Assembly (NCBI RefSeq): GCF_002257705.1
Contig: NZ_LSLK01000038.1
Coordinates: 1-64,000, forward strand
Reading direction: 5' to 3'
DNA from: Sporomusa silvacetica DSM 10669
Lineage (GTDB): Bacteria > Bacillota > Negativicutes > Sporomusales > Sporomusaceae
Length of the DNA: 64,000 nucleotides
The position numbers and the translations under genes were made by a program. Under the pieces are notes generated by a model, which saw only the letters and a program-made list of their open reading frames with translations, was not told where the DNA came from and did not search any database. The stretch's first letter is position 1, and each line of letters opens with the position of its first letter. Shown piece after piece: positions 1 to 7,248 of this stretch.

Positions 1-210
1 TGTACCAGTTATTCCGCCAGGAGTAGAGCTGGGTAGCTACGTCCGGAAAGGATAATCGCTGAAAGCATCTAAGCGTGAAACCAGCCTTAAGATGAGGTCT
101 GTCATTCGAAAGAAGTAAGGCCCCTTGTAGATTACAAGGTAGATAGGCCAGATGTGGAAGTGGAGTAATCCATGCAGCTGACTGGTACTAATAGGCCGAG
201 GACTTGACTT
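1..210 (+). rRNA. rrl: 23S ribosomal RNA, 3' end (partial)
   Basis: The window opens inside the last domain of 23S rRNA. The conserved tail is readable: the GCTGAAAGCATCTAAG stretch at about 60-75, and ACTGGTACTAATAGGCCGAG at about 181-200, the usual 3' terminal helix partner. The end is placed near 210 by analogy with other Firmicute 23S genes; the exact mature end is not visible. The 5' part lies outside the window. A 5S gene follows at 365, so this is the distal end of an rRNA operon. Confidence 0.95.
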
Positions 211-364
211 AATCGACTATCGACATTCGATTTTCGACTGTCGATAGAAAGTGAACTAACAGTATCTAATTGTGCGCAGTCTTTCTTCTGTGAAGTTTTG
301 AAGGAACAAACCTTCATAAAAAGACATAACGAAAGTCGTAAATCGACAATCGAATGTCGAATAA
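211..364 (+). repeat. 23S-5S spacer with nested inverted repeats
   Basis: This transcribed spacer carries an 8-bp perfect inverted repeat, CTATCGAC at 217-224 and GTCGATAG at 240-247. A second, longer pairing joins about 219-238 to 343-361, where 343-361 is nearly the reverse complement of the first arm. The TCGAC/ATTCGA words recur several times. In rRNA operons such flanking complements form processing stems for RNase III-type enzymes, which is the likely role here (inference). No tRNA gene is present in the spacer. Confidence 0.7.
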
Positions 365-483
365 TCCAGTGACGATAGCTGTGGGGCTCCACCTGTTCCC
401 ATACCGAACACAGTAGTTAAGCCCACAAACGCCGAAGGTACTTGGTTGGAAACGGCCTGGGAGATTAGGAAGTTGCTGGTTGA
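365..483 (+). rRNA. rrf: 5S ribosomal RNA
   Basis: About 119 nt with the conserved core CCATACCGAACACAGTAGTTAAG at roughly 399-421, and the loop E/helix IV region ending in GTTGCTGG near 473-480. The ends pair as CCAGTGACG with the GTTGCTGG end. It lies 154 nt after 23S and directly before a strong terminator. The exact mature ends are uncertain by a few bases. Confidence 0.93.
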
Positions 484-484
484 T

Positions 485-520
485 TAAAACACCTACTTAA
501 TTATTGTAGGTGTTTTTTGT
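485..520 (+). terminator. rRNA operon terminator
   Basis: The stem AAACACCTAC pairs with GTAGGTGTTT around a short AT-rich loop and is followed by a run of T. It lies directly after 5S and is a canonical intrinsic terminator for the rRNA operon. Confidence 0.9.
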
Positions 521-523
521 TTT

Positions 524-586
524 CCAGATAGAAAGTATAACTTTCCCTGGATAAAACGACTAAGGATTCTGCTGATCAGAGTGATC
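524..586. repeat. Small palindromic dispersed repeat, copy A (short form)
   Basis: The core at 524-551 is a near-perfect palindrome: CCAG, two bases, GGAAAGT-like arm, ATA, ACTTTCC, CTGG. It is followed by an ACGACTAAGG segment. The same core and tail recur at 28255-28340 and 31639-31754. This copy has a G-to-A change in the left arm and lacks the long GGCGTCCTAAAGGAC hairpin of the other copies. It lies between the rRNA terminator and the metN promoter. Confidence 0.75.
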
Positions 587-607
587 TAATAACTTACATT
601 TTTTTGC

Positions 608-636
608 TTGACAGCATGTAGGCCCTGTGCTACTAT
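608..636 (+). promoter_or_regulatory. Sigma-A type promoter of the met operon
   Basis: TTGACA at 608-613, a 17-nt spacer, and TACTAT at 631-636. Transcription would start near 643, upstream of the S-box leader. Recognised by eye only. Confidence 0.75.
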
Positions 637-667
637 GCTAATATAGTCCATGAACTGAATACAGTAT

Positions 668-790
668 TTTTCATCAAGAGTTGGCTGAGGGACTGGCCCT
701 ATGAAGCCGCGGCAACCATCGGATATGCATTTGCATAGACGAAACGGTGCCAATTCCTGCAGAAGCCCGCAAGGGACTGGCAGATGAAGA
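668..790 (+). promoter_or_regulatory. SAM-I (S-box) riboswitch
   Basis: The conserved S-box blocks are in order: the CATCAAGAG start, GAGGGACTGGCCCTATGAAGCC, CGGCAACC, GGTGCCAATTCC, GCAGAAGC-like block and GATGAA closing P1 with the 5' TTCATC (about 670-675 with 783-788). In this class, S-adenosylmethionine binding favours the downstream terminator. That fits the methionine-uptake genes that follow: transport is shut off when SAM is plentiful. Confidence 0.95.
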
Positions 791-812
791 ATAGCATAGT
801 TAGTTAATTATG

Positions 813-838
813 CCTCTTCTTCTGTGAAGAGGTTTTTT
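813..838 (+). terminator. S-box expression-platform terminator
   Basis: CCTCTTC at 813-819 pairs with GAAGAGG at 826-832, followed by six T. It lies 20-odd bases after the S-box P1 helix and 35 bases before the metN start, so it is the regulated terminator of the riboswitch. Confidence 0.9.
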
Positions 839-872
839 ATTGTCTGAAAATAAAGGAGGAACCCATATAAAA

Positions 873-1928
873 ATGATTATGTTAACTGGACTACAGAAGA
901 TATATCATGGGGGAACAGGTGCTGTAAAGGCAATTGACAATGTATCTCTTGAAATCGAACAGGGTGAAATTTTTGGCATTATTGGTAAGAGTGGTGCAGG
1001 AAAAAGTACGCTAATTCGCTGTATCAATCTGCTGGAACGGCCTACTGCTGGCCGGGTATTGGTTGATGGTCAAGATATGACTAGTTTATCTGAAGTCGAG
1101 TTACGAGAAGCTCGTAAAAGCATGGGCATGATTTTTCAGCACTTTAATTTGCTTTCGTCTCGCACTGTACTTGGAAATGTTGCTTTCCCGCTGGAGATAG
1201 CTGGTATCAGCCGTACTGAACGAGAGAAAAAAGCAGTACCCTTATTAGAATTGGTTGGGCTGACAGATAAGAAAGATGTTTATCCAGCCCAACTTAGTGG
1301 TGGACAGAAACAGCGAGTGGGTATTGCCAGGGCATTAGCCAGTCAGCCTAAAGTTCTCTTATGTGATGAGGCAACTTCGGCGCTTGATCCGCAGACTACG
1401 GAATCGATTTTGGCGCTTTTGAAAGATATAAATATAAAGTTGGGTCTGACTATTGTTTTAATAACTCATGAGATGCATGTTATTAAGGCGATTTGTGACA
1501 AAGTTGCTGTTATTGAAGGTGGGCAGTTGGTTGAGACCGGTAAAGTATTTGATGTATTTACTAATCCGCAGTCAGCAACTGCGCAGGATTTCATTAAAGC
1601 AGTAGTAAATAACAAAGTTCCAGATACATTAGCAGCCTTATTGTCAGATGCCCCAGTAGCTGGTGGAAATCTTGTTATGAGGTTATCTTTCTTCGGTGAC
1701 GCAACCAATGAACCAGTTATAGCTGGACTTATTCGTCGGTTTGCTGTAGATGTAAATATTATATCAGGAAATATTGATCATCTGCAGGACACTCCTTATG
1801 GTACGCTCTTGATTGAGCTGTCTGGTAAGGACGAAGATATCCAGAATGCACTAATTTACTTGCAGGATCTAGATTTAAGAACAGAGGTGATTGGTTATGT
1901 CGCAAGACATGCTCATGCTGCTGGTTGA
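873..1928 (+). CDS. metN: Methionine ABC transporter, ATP-binding protein MetN
   Basis: About 351 residues. This is the cytoplasmic ATPase of the D/L-methionine importer. An ABC domain comes first, with Walker A GKSGAGKST, signature LSGGQKQR and Walker B VLLCDEATSALD, the last typical of MetN. It is followed by a C-terminal ACT/NIL-type domain (last ~90 residues) that in this family binds methionine and causes trans-inhibition. The ATG at 873 is preferred because AAAGGAGGA lies 12 bases upstream; an in-frame TTG at 840 overlaps the terminator. It overlaps metI by 32 bases. Expression is controlled by the S-box leader at 668-838. Confidence 0.93.
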   Translation: MIMLTGLQKIYHGGTGAVKAIDNVSLEIEQGEIFGIIGKSGAGKSTLIRCINLLERPTAGRVLVDGQDMTSLSEVELREARKSMGMIFQHFNLLSSRTVLGNVAFPLEIAGISRTEREKKAVPLLELVGLTDKKDVYPAQLSGGQKQRVGIARALASQPKVLLCDEATSALDPQTTESILALLKDINIKLGLTIVLITHEMHVIKAICDKVAVIEGGQLVETGKVFDVFTNPQSATAQDFIKAVVNNKVPDTLAALLSDAPVAGGNLVMRLSFFGDATNEPVIAGLIRRFAVDVNIISGNIDHLQDTPYGTLLIELSGKDEDIQNALIYLQDLDLRTEVIGYVARHAHAAG

Positions 1929-2550
1929 GGGACTAGGAGAAACTTTTTATATGGTAGCTGTTTCATCGCTGGTTTCAGCACTTTTGGGGATTCCCTTAGG
2001 GGTTATCCTAGTGATAACCGGCAAAGGTCATATCAAGGAAAATCTTTTATTTAATCAAACGTTGGGAGCCATTGTGAATGCTGCTAGGTCAACCCCCTTT
2101 ATTATTTTGATGGTAGCTATAATTCCCTTTACCCGGATTATTGTGGGTACATCTATCGGCACAAATGCCGCCATTGTACCGCTTACTATTGCTGCTATTC
2201 CATTCCTCGCTCGGGTTGTTGAGTCGGCAATTAAGGAAGTGGATGCTGGTTTAATTGAGGCTGCACAGTCGATGGGAGCATCACCTAGCCAGATTATTTT
2301 GAAGGTACTTATTCCAGAATCTAGGCCTTCTATTGTGCTTGGAATCACGCTGACAGTAATTAGTCTTATCGGTTACTCTGCCATGGCAGGTGCCATAGGT
2401 GGCGGTGGATTGGGCGACTTGGCCATCCGCTATGGCTATCAACGCTTCCGCGCTGATGTTATGTTGGCTACTGTAGTCATTCTCATTGCAATGGTGCAGA
2501 TCGTGCAGTCAAGTGGCGATTATTTTGCGCACAAGCTTAACAAAAGATAA
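1897..2550 (+). CDS. metI: Methionine ABC transporter, permease MetI
   Basis: 217 residues, the membrane channel of the MetNIQ importer. It has about five hydrophobic segments and the binding-protein-dependent permease (EAA) motif near residues 120-140, EAAQSMGASPSQI, which docks onto MetN. The C-terminal half contains the glycine-rich AGAIGGGGLGDLA block typical of MetI. ATG at 1897 follows GAGGTGA and overlaps metN by 32 bases, suggesting translational coupling; an in-frame TTG lies 6 bases earlier. The size matches MetI (~217 aa). Confidence 0.93.
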   Translation: MSQDMLMLLVEGLGETFYMVAVSSLVSALLGIPLGVILVITGKGHIKENLLFNQTLGAIVNAARSTPFIILMVAIIPFTRIIVGTSIGTNAAIVPLTIAAIPFLARVVESAIKEVDAGLIEAAQSMGASPSQIILKVLIPESRPSIVLGITLTVISLIGYSAMAGAIGGGGLGDLAIRYGYQRFRADVMLATVVILIAMVQIVQSSGDYFAHKLNKR

Positions 2551-2581
2551 ATTTATTTTGGCAGGAAAGAAACTTGCAGGC

Positions 2582-2656
2582 ACAGGCGGGCGGCGTAATA
2601 CAACGCTCCACCACTAGCGTTTGACTTGTGCTATTGCCAATACGCTAACCGCCTGT
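2582..2656 (+). other. Structured intercistronic hairpin in the met operon
   Basis: ACAGGCGG at 2582-2589 is perfectly complementary to CCGCCTGT at 2649-2656. Nested inside is AACGCT / AGCGTT around a short loop. No T-run follows, and the aminotransferase SD (AAAAAGGAGG) starts directly at its 3' foot. It is probably an mRNA processing or stability element, or a partial attenuator; the function is not established. Confidence 0.55.
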
Positions 2657-2676
2657 AAAAAGGAGGCAATATACTA

Positions 2677-3876
2677 ATGAAAAACAGTATCCAGGATATT
2701 CGTAAGGACGGTTATGCGTCAGCTAAAGCCAGACAATTTACGGAATCCGTTATCCGGGAGATGAGCCGGATTGCAATCGCTCACAATGCAATAAATCTGG
2801 CACAAGGGTATCCGGATTTTCCAGCGCCGGAAGCTATCAAACAGGCTGCTGTCAAAACAATTATGGAGGACCACAATCAATATGCGATAACCTGGGGGAC
2901 GAAAGGCTTGCGGGATGCCATTGCTACCAAGGTAAAGCGCGACTATGGAGTAGTCATTGATCCCGAGCGTCAGCTCACAGTTTGTTGTGGCGCGACAGAA
3001 GGCATGATTTCTACATTGCTGGCGACTATTAATCCGGGCGATGAGGTTATCATATTTGAACCTTTTTACGAGAATTATGGGGCAGATGTTATTCTTTGTG
3101 GTGCAGTTCCTAAGTATGTTAGCTTACAGCCGCCGACGTTCAATTTTAGCCGTGAGGAATTAATCGCTGCATTTTCGGATAAAACCAGGGCGATCATTAT
3201 TAATACACCCAATAATCCAACAGGCAAGGTTTTTAATCGTGAGGAACTAGAATTAATTGCCCAGTTGTGCATTAAACATGATGTGCTGGCAATTAATGAT
3301 GAAATTTATGAACATATTCTTTATGACAATACTAAACATATTCCCTTATGGACTCTGCCAGGGATGGCTGAGCGGACAATCGCGGTAAACAGCGTTTCAA
3401 AAACCTTTAGTGTTACCGGCTGGCGGATTGGATATGTGCAGGCCGCGGCTGAGATTACTGCTTCTATTCGCAAGGTACATGATTTTCTTACTGTTGGGGC
3501 AGCAGCACCGCTGCAAGTAGCCGCTGCTGAAGCATTTAATTTCGGGTCCGAATACTATGAGGAATTAGCTGGCTTTTATAGCGAGCGCCGTGACTATCTG
3601 CTTACTGCTCTGGAAAAGGCTGGTTTTACTTGCATGAGACCACAAGGCGCGTATTATATTATGGCAGATATTACTCCGTTTGGCTGGGCAGATGATGTTG
3701 CCTTTGCTAGATATATGGCTAGTGAAATTGGGGTAGCTGTTGTGCCAGGCTCCAGCTTTTTTCGATCAGAAAGTACAGCTGGCAAACAACTGATACGTTT
3801 TTGCTTCTGCAAGAAATTTGAGACATTAAAGGCGGCTGCCGATCGCCTAGAAAAGCTTAAAGTAAAGACAATATAA
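2677..3876 (+). CDS. PLP-dependent aminotransferase, class I/II (methionine/aspartate-type)
   Basis: 399 residues, full length for a fold-type I aminotransferase. The PLP lysine lies in SVSKTFSVTGWRIGY (about residue 245), with NTPNNPTGK and NDEIYEH upstream as cofactor-binding motifs and the C-terminal arginine in LIRFCFCKK. It sits between metI and metQ in an S-box operon, so its substrate is plausibly methionine or its 2-oxo acid (the last step of methionine salvage is a transamination of ketomethylthiobutyrate). That assignment is inferred from context; by sequence alone it could be a general aspartate/kynurenine-type enzyme. ATG follows AAGGAGGCAAT. Confidence 0.85.
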   Translation: MKNSIQDIRKDGYASAKARQFTESVIREMSRIAIAHNAINLAQGYPDFPAPEAIKQAAVKTIMEDHNQYAITWGTKGLRDAIATKVKRDYGVVIDPERQLTVCCGATEGMISTLLATINPGDEVIIFEPFYENYGADVILCGAVPKYVSLQPPTFNFSREELIAAFSDKTRAIIINTPNNPTGKVFNREELELIAQLCIKHDVLAINDEIYEHILYDNTKHIPLWTLPGMAERTIAVNSVSKTFSVTGWRIGYVQAAAEITASIRKVHDFLTVGAAAPLQVAAAEAFNFGSEYYEELAGFYSERRDYLLTALEKAGFTCMRPQGAYYIMADITPFGWADDVAFARYMASEIGVAVVPGSSFFRSESTAGKQLIRFCFCKKFETLKAAADRLEKLKVKTI

Positions 3877-3896
3877 AAGATAGGGAGAGAAAAGGA

Positions 3897-4718
3897 ATGA
3901 AAAGATACACAAAGCTACTGACAGTATTCTTAATTCTAGCATTTACGGTTGTGGTATTGGCAGGCTGCGGTAAACAGGCATCTGCTCCGGCAGCCTCAGA
4001 TAAGCCGCTTAAGGTCGGTGTTACCGCCGGTCCACATGCTGAGATTATGGATGTGGTAAAAAAAGTGGCCGAGAAAGATGGTCTTAAAATTGAGATAGTT
4101 GAATTTAATGACTATGTCCAACCCAATGTAGCATTAAGCCAGGGCGATATTGATGCTAACAGTTTTCAGCATCAGCCCTATCTTGACAATATGGTTAAAG
4201 ACCGTCAATATGACATTGTATTTGTTACCAAGACGGTAATTTTCCCTATGGCGATATACTCGAAAAAAGTGAAATCACTCAATGAGCTTAATCCTGGGGC
4301 TACGATCGCCATTCCTAATGACCCTACCAATGGCGGCCGCGCTTTGTTGCTCCTAGAGAGGCAAGGTCTGCTCAAGCTTAAGCCTGGTGTAGGACTTAAA
4401 GCAACGGCGGCTGATATCGCTGAAAATCCTAAGAACTTTAAGGTTAAAGAATTGGATGCTGCGCAAGTCCCGCGTTCATTGGAAGACGTAGATTTGGCAG
4501 CCATTAATACCAACTATGCTATTACTGCTGGTTTGGTGCCGAATAAGGACTCTCTGGCGATTGAGGATGGCAATTCGCCTTATGCGAATATTATTGCTGT
4601 TAAGGCCAAAGATAAAGATAATCCGATGATAGCTAAGTTTATAAAAGCCTACCAGTCGGAAGAAGTCAAGAACTTTGTCAATGAACATTTTAAGGGCTCA
4701 GTAATTGTTGCTTGGTAA
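3897..4718 (+). CDS. metQ: Methionine-binding lipoprotein MetQ
   Basis: 273 residues. The N-terminal lipoprotein signal (two basic residues, ~18 hydrophobic residues, lipobox LAGC with Cys at about 24) is followed by a NlpA/MetQ-family binding domain beginning LKVGVTAGPHAEIMD. Conserved pieces include NDYVQPN and SFQHQPYLD. It captures methionine outside the membrane for MetNI. It starts 20 bases after the aminotransferase behind an AGGGAGA SD and is the last gene of the operon; a strong hairpin terminator follows at 4723. Confidence 0.93.
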   Translation: MKRYTKLLTVFLILAFTVVVLAGCGKQASAPAASDKPLKVGVTAGPHAEIMDVVKKVAEKDGLKIEIVEFNDYVQPNVALSQGDIDANSFQHQPYLDNMVKDRQYDIVFVTKTVIFPMAIYSKKVKSLNELNPGATIAIPNDPTNGGRALLLLERQGLLKLKPGVGLKATAADIAENPKNFKVKELDAAQVPRSLEDVDLAAINTNYAITAGLVPNKDSLAIEDGNSPYANIIAVKAKDKDNPMIAKFIKAYQSEEVKNFVNEHFKGSVIVAW

Positions 4719-4722
4719 TAAG

Positions 4723-4767
4723 AAAATAGATAAAAACCACGGATTAACCGTGGTTTTTATCTATTTT
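4723..4767. terminator. Bidirectional terminator between metQ and the HD-GYP remnant
   Basis: A perfect palindrome: an AAAATAGATAAAAACCACGG-type arm, ATTA loop and its complement, AT-rich at both ends so it can work on either strand. It ends the met operon and also overlaps the stop codon of the convergent HD-GYP remnant at 4757. Confidence 0.88.
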
Positions 4768-5220
4768 CCTCTACCAACGTGATGAAGTTTTCTACTAATT
4801 CCGGATCAAACTGAATACCGGCAAAGCGGCGAAGCTCATCAATTGCGTGTTTATGAACGAGTGCCTTGCGGTAAGGGCGGTCACTGGTCATGGCATCATA
4901 GGCATCAGCAATGGATAAGATCCGGCATTCTAAAGGAATGTTTTCACCGCTCAAGCCCATCGGATAACCGCTGCCATCCCACCACTCGTGATGTTTGAGG
5001 ATATAATCAGCAATTAGGTTTAAGTCAGGTGACGATTGGGCGATACGGAAGCCAATCTCAGAATGACGCTGCATTTCATTAAATTTTTCGGGAGTTAGTG
5101 TACCTGGCTTAAATAATATCTTATCAGGAATACCAACTTTGCCAATGTCATGAAATTGAGCTAGTAGTTTGAGGTCTGTCACCCTGTTTTCAGGTAGTTT
5201 AAGTGCAATCCCTAGATGGG
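4757..5220 (-). pseudogene. HD-GYP domain fragment (N-terminus lost)
   Basis: The readable frame gives the C-terminal ~150 residues of an HD-GYP c-di-GMP phosphodiesterase domain: QFHDIGKVGIPD, HHEWWDGSGYP and the final FDPELVENF segment. Homology starts abruptly near 5220 (HLGIALKLPENRVTD), in a different frame from the receiver sequence just upstream, so the N-terminal part of the HD-GYP domain and any sensor region are missing. An internal ATG at 5182 exists but has no good SD. Best read as the tail of a receiver-HD-GYP gene whose middle was deleted. Probably non-functional. Confidence 0.75.
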
Positions 5221-5697
5221 CGACTTGTAATCATGAGCGCCAGCCTTCATGGCGGCTACGGCTACGTCTTCCCCAATGGCACCTGATACGATAATAAAGG
5301 GAATGTCATGACCGCTTTTTTTTAGGAGTTCTAGTGCCGCTAATCCGCTAAAATTGGGTAACGAGTAATCGGCAATAATGATATCCCACTTTTCTTCGGC
5401 CAAGGCGTCTATCATTGAGGAAGTCAAGATGATTATTGGCAGTAATTTGGTACGTTCATCAGAACGCAGGCGTTTAAGTACCTTTAAACCGTCCATTTTG
5501 GGTAAGTTTAGGTCAAGTAGGATGATTTGCGGAACAAGGTTATTAGCAGAGTCCGGACCTAGCAAATAATTGATTGCTTCAACACCATCATGGGCAATAA
5601 CAACCTGATTCATAATGTTATTCTTTTTTTAAGCCCGAAGCGTTAAGGCCTCATCGTCAGGATTGTCTTCAACCAAGAAGATTATTTTACCGCTCAT
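5212..5697 (-). pseudogene. Two fused response-regulator fragments with a premature stop
   Basis: ATG at 5697, behind a good SD (AAGGAGCC), starts a receiver domain (IIFLVEDNPDD) that meets TAA at 5631-5629. Beyond the stop the same frame resumes as KKNNIMNQVVIAHDG and continues through the phospho-acceptor block IILLDLNLPKMDGL to ILTSS. Near 5415 it switches in frame to the second half of a different receiver, IDALAEEKWDIIIADYSLP ... SGAIGED ... AGAHDY, then ends at 5212. Rcp1-like regulators usually have Leu at the stop position (family knowledge), so TTA to TAA is the likely nonsense change. The second junction is an internal deletion fusing two genes. Confidence 0.78.
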
Positions 5698-5915
5698 AAC
5701 AGGCTCCTTAGGAGTGTATTTAGGTATTGTGGCAATAATTCAACAAATAGTGTAAAATTCCTGCAATTTTTGAATTATTTAGCAAATTTACTGTAGAGTT
5801 GAGCCGGTCTGGTTTTCTTAATTTGCAGGACTTTGCCCTTACTGAGGCGAAAATTCTTCTTAGGTGAATTTTCTATATGCTTCACATTAGAGCAGGTTGC
5901 AGGCGACATACTGTG

Positions 5916-5944
5916 TTGACCTGAAGAATTATGCGTTTTAATAT
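5916..5944 (+). promoter_or_regulatory. Probable promoter of sbcDC
   Basis: TTGACC at 5916-5921, 17 nt, TAATAT at 5939-5944, ending about 30 bases before the sbcD start. The rest of 5698-5915 holds only a small hairpin (GAAAATTC/GAATTTTC near 5850-5874). Confidence 0.55.
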
Positions 5945-5976
5945 ACGTATGATACGTAGAAGGAGTAGTAATTACC

Positions 5977-7248
5977 ATGCGAATTTTACATACAGCCGAC
6001 TGGCATTTTGGCAAGGCCATTGAGGGGCGAGACAGAATGCCTGAACAAGTGGCCTTTGTGGAAGAACTGTGCACTATTTGTACAGAGGAACAAGTTGACT
6101 TGGTGCTGGTGGCTGGTGATGTATTTCAAAGCTCTAATCCCAGTGCTGCTGCGGAGGAGCTTTTTTACTATGCCGTGGACAAGTTAGCCAATAATGGCAA
6201 ACGTGGTGTAGTCATTGTGGCTGGCAACCATGATAATCCTGACAGATTGTGTGCTGTGTCGCCGCTGGCTGGACGATTAGGTATTACGTTAGCTGGTCTC
6301 CCCAAAGAACGGCTTGGTCCCACTAGTCCAGGGGCTGGAAGGGTGCACCGGGTGAATGGCGGACCGGCCTGGTTGGAATTGGCTGTGCCGGGAGTTGACC
6401 ATACGGCTATTATTGCGGCCTTGCCATACCCCTCAGAGGGACGGCTCAAAGAGGTTTTGTCGCAGTCGCTAGAGGATAAAGATTTACGTCAAGGATACAA
6501 TGAACGATTGGCGGGCTTGTTTAGTCAGCTCAATACTAAGTATCGGTCAGATACCGTGAATTTGGTTGTAAGTCATCTATATGTGCGCGGCGGGATTGAG
6601 TCTGATTCGGAACAGCAGATTCAAATCGGGGGAGCTTATGCTGTTGACCCGCTGGTATTTCCGGCTGATGCCCAGTATATTGCGCTTGGTCATCTCCATC
6701 GGCCACAATTTGTAGGCTCAACAGTAGCTCCTTGCCGCTATGCCGGTTCGCCACTAGCTTACAGTTTTTCCGAGATTGGATATGCTAAGTCAGTAACTCT
6801 TGTTGATATTAAGCCAGGTAAGATGGCAGTTATTCGCGAGGTGCATTTGACCTCAGGCAAGCCACTATCTAGATGGCGGGCAGCCGGTGGTCTGGCTCAG
6901 GTGCGGGAATGGGTAGCAGCCGGGCGGGATAAAGATGCCTGGGTTGAAGTTGAATTGGAGATTAACAAGGCTTTGACGTTGGATGAGATTCACGAGCTTA
7001 GGGCCTTGCATTCCGGCTTTGTTACTATCAGGCCAGTATTTAATTCCCCTGAAGGAGAACTTGACAATGAGCCGGTCCGGCTTAACAGCCTGCCGCTCAA
7101 TGAATTGTTTATCCGGTTTTATAAGCAGCAAAATGGCGGGCTTGCGCCTGATGATAACCTTGTGGAGCTATTTCTGGACATAAGCCAGAGTCTTGTGAAT
7201 GAGGAACAGAAGGCTGAGCCGGAGTTGGCTGGGGAGGGGCAAGCATGA
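5977..7248 (+). CDS. sbcD: Exonuclease subunit SbcD (Mre11-type nuclease)
   Basis: 423 residues. This is the manganese-dependent nuclease subunit of SbcCD, which cleaves DNA hairpins and processes protein-blocked ends. Metallophosphoesterase motifs are in order: TADWHFGK (residues 6-13; usual form D-x-H), VAGDVFQ, AGNHDNPDR, then HLYVRGG and ALGHLHRPQ, with a C-terminal capping domain. ATG follows AGAAGGAG. Its last codons overlap sbcC in an ATGA junction, so the two are translationally coupled. Confidence 0.93.
   Translation: MRILHTADWHFGKAIEGRDRMPEQVAFVEELCTICTEEQVDLVLVAGDVFQSSNPSAAAEELFYYAVDKLANNGKRGVVIVAGNHDNPDRLCAVSPLAGRLGITLAGLPKERLGPTSPGAGRVHRVNGGPAWLELAVPGVDHTAIIAALPYPSEGRLKEVLSQSLEDKDLRQGYNERLAGLFSQLNTKYRSDTVNLVVSHLYVRGGIESDSEQQIQIGGAYAVDPLVFPADAQYIALGHLHRPQFVGSTVAPCRYAGSPLAYSFSEIGYAKSVTLVDIKPGKMAVIREVHLTSGKPLSRWRAAGGLAQVREWVAAGRDKDAWVEVELEINKALTLDEIHELRALHSGFVTIRPVFNSPEGELDNEPVRLNSLPLNELFIRFYKQQNGGLAPDDNLVELFLDISQSLVNEEQKAEPELAGEGQA

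Noticed and set aside
5182..5182. HD-GYP ATG at 5182 as an intact small gene
   Set aside because: The upstream in-frame homology (HLGIALKLPENRV) shows the domain continues past this ATG, and it lacks an SD. It is better read as part of a truncated gene.
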